Shown here: positions 63,222-64,000 of the stretch, piece after piece
How the letters are laid out: each line of letters starts with the position of its first letter
Position numbering within the stretch: the stretch's first letter is position 1
Assembly: GCF_900091595.1 (NCBI RefSeq)
Contig: NZ_FMCW01000011.1
Coordinates: forward strand, 1 to 64,000
Direction: 5' to 3'
Source: Micromonospora haikouensis
GTDB taxonomy: Bacteria > Actinomycetota > Actinomycetes > Mycobacteriales > Micromonosporaceae
DNA: 64,000 nucleotides
Translations under genes and position numbers: made by a program
Notes under the pieces: generated by a model
Database searches by the model: none
Told to the model about the DNA's origin: nothing
Seen by the model: the letters and a program-made list of their open reading frames with translations, nothing else

Positions 63222-64000
63222 CGACCGGCGCCGGCGCCCGGCGCCGGCGCCGGCTCAGCACCGTCACCAGCACGGCCACCGGCACGCCGATGGCCACCGC
63301 GAACGGCAGCAGCGCCCCGAGCACCGTGAGCAGCACGCCCAGCGAGGCGACGAACGCCGTCCAGCCGCCGCGCAGACCGACCAGGAAGCCGGTGTCGGGC
63401 TCCGGGTCCCGGACGTCCGCCTCCGGCCCGACCAGGGTGAGGGTGATGGTGGAGAGCGCCGTCAGGTCGGCCAGGCGGCGCTTCTTCGCCTCCAGCGAGG
63501 CGAGGTCGGCCTCCCGGCGGGCCACCTCGCTCTCCAGCGTCACCAGGTCGCCGATCGAGGTGGCCCGCGCCAGCAGCTTGCGACCGCTCTCGACCCGGGC
63601 CCGCTGGGTGGCGATCCGCGCGTCGAGGTCGACGGTCTCCTCGGTCACGTCCTCCGTGCGGATCGCCCGCTGCTCCTGCCGGCCGAGCCGCGCCAGCTCC
63701 TCCAGCACGGCGGTGAACCGCTCCGCCGGCACCCGCAGCTGCAGCTCCGCCCGGGCGTTGGCGGTCCCCCCGCTGGCGCGCTCGTCGCCGCCGACGAAGC
63801 CACCGATGCCGGTGACCGCCGTGACGGCCGACCGGGCGGCGGCGTCCACATCGTCCACCCGTACCCGCATGGTTCCGGTGTAGATGATCGAGCGCTGGTC
63901 GACCCGCAGGTCCGGTGACCCGCCGCCCGCGCCCGAGCGCGCCCCACCGGCGTCGGCCCCCTGCTCCGCCTTCGCCCCGCCGGCCGGTGCCCCCTGCTGC
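63178..64000 (-). CDS. DUF4349-domain membrane protein (5' end outside window)
   Basis: Incomplete at the window edge; about 273 C-terminal residues are visible, and an internal ATG at 63870 is not the start. The frame stays open to 64000: PDLRVDQRSIIYTGTMRVRV, then VDDVDAAARSAVTAVTGIGG and LQLRVPAERFTAVLEEL are standard DUF4349 sequence. A coiled-coil helical hairpin follows (about ARIATQRARVESGRKLLARA to VARREADLASLEAKKRRLAD). Then STITLTLVGPEA, one transmembrane helix near the end (FVASLGVLLTVLGALLPFAV with a second hydrophobic stretch), and a basic tail. The N-terminus, probably a lipoprotein or signal peptide, lies beyond the window. An extracytoplasmic, membrane-anchored role is inferred; function unknown. 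Confidence 0.88.
   Translation of the reverse strand, partial: QQGAPAGGAKAEQGADAGGARSGAGGGSPDLRVDQRSIIYTGTMRVRVDDVDAAARSAVTAVTGIGGFVGGDERASGGTANARAELQLRVPAERFTAVLEELARLGRQEQRAIRTEDVTEETVDLDARIATQRARVESGRKLLARATSIGDLVTLESEVARREADLASLEAKKRRLADLTALSTITLTLVGPEADVRDPEPDTGFLVGLRGGWTAFVASLGVLLTVLGALLPFAVAIGVPVAVLVTVLSRRRRRAPAPVVSAPPPVPAARSAP

Overview
This window is high-GC actinobacterial DNA, most likely from Micromonospora or a close relative in Micromonosporaceae. The signs are very high third-position GC, many GTG and occasional TTG/CTG starts, a complete conservon (CvnABCD) signalling operon, an HTH/DUF397 pair, and several families of short palindromic repeats between genes. No rRNA, tRNA, CRISPR array, phage or antibiotic cluster is visible. 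It reads as core chromosome with local decay and repeat insertion.

Layout. 1-3 kb: 3' end of cysN, then galK and galE on the minus strand. 3.2-7.4 kb: CBS-domain protein, trpS, 2'-5' RNA ligase-like protein, YihY-family membrane protein and a small unknown. 7.4-8.9 kb: SMR efflux protein and an Old Yellow Enzyme. 9.1-18 kb: a maltose/maltodextrin block with a GH13 alpha-glucosidase, a LacI-type repressor with two palindromic operator candidates, malE-malF-malG and a second GH13 enzyme. 18.1-28.6 kb: a small membrane protein, a BmpA-type nucleoside ABC importer (four genes), a frameshifted secreted-protein remnant, a membrane protein, cdd and deoA. 28.7-32.3 kb: a DUF4272 protein, an RlmA-like rRNA methyltransferase carrying a palindromic repeat inside its reading frame, add, and a uridine-kinase-like P-loop protein. 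32.5-41.4 kb: the conservon, then a minus-strand gene joining an IS110-like N-terminus to a conservon-kinase-like tail, and an acidic conserved protein. 41.5-47.5 kb: PadR, a permease-prefix-like protein, cydC, cydD and a cydB with its 5' half missing. 47.6-53 kb: M56 peptidase/BlaI pair, two aldehyde dehydrogenases, deoC and upp. 53.2-64 kb: GPP34 protein, DUF397/HTH pair, a phosphohexomutase, a Ser/Thr kinase with a TQ repeat array, an acyl-CoA mutase large subunit, an M20 amidohydrolase, and a DUF4349 protein running off the end.

How it fits together. Two catabolic themes dominate. One is maltodextrin uptake and hydrolysis under a LacI repressor. The other is nucleoside salvage: BmpA importer, cytidine deaminase, thymidine phosphorylase, adenosine deaminase, deoxyribose-phosphate aldolase, aldehyde dehydrogenase, uracil phosphoribosyltransferase and a hexose/pentose phosphomutase.

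The most unusual points are: (1) the IS110-like protein next to the conservon that shares the GLPKRVP tail module with the conservon kinase; (2) a 53-bp MITE-like element whose same end abuts or supplies the stop codon of four genes; (3) a second palindrome family read through in frame inside the methyltransferase; (4) loss of cydA and half of cydB beside a third palindrome family; (5) a ten-copy ATQ motif array in the kinase linker; (6) a recurring arrangement of -10-like hexamers 6-8 nt before start codons, predicting leaderless mRNAs.
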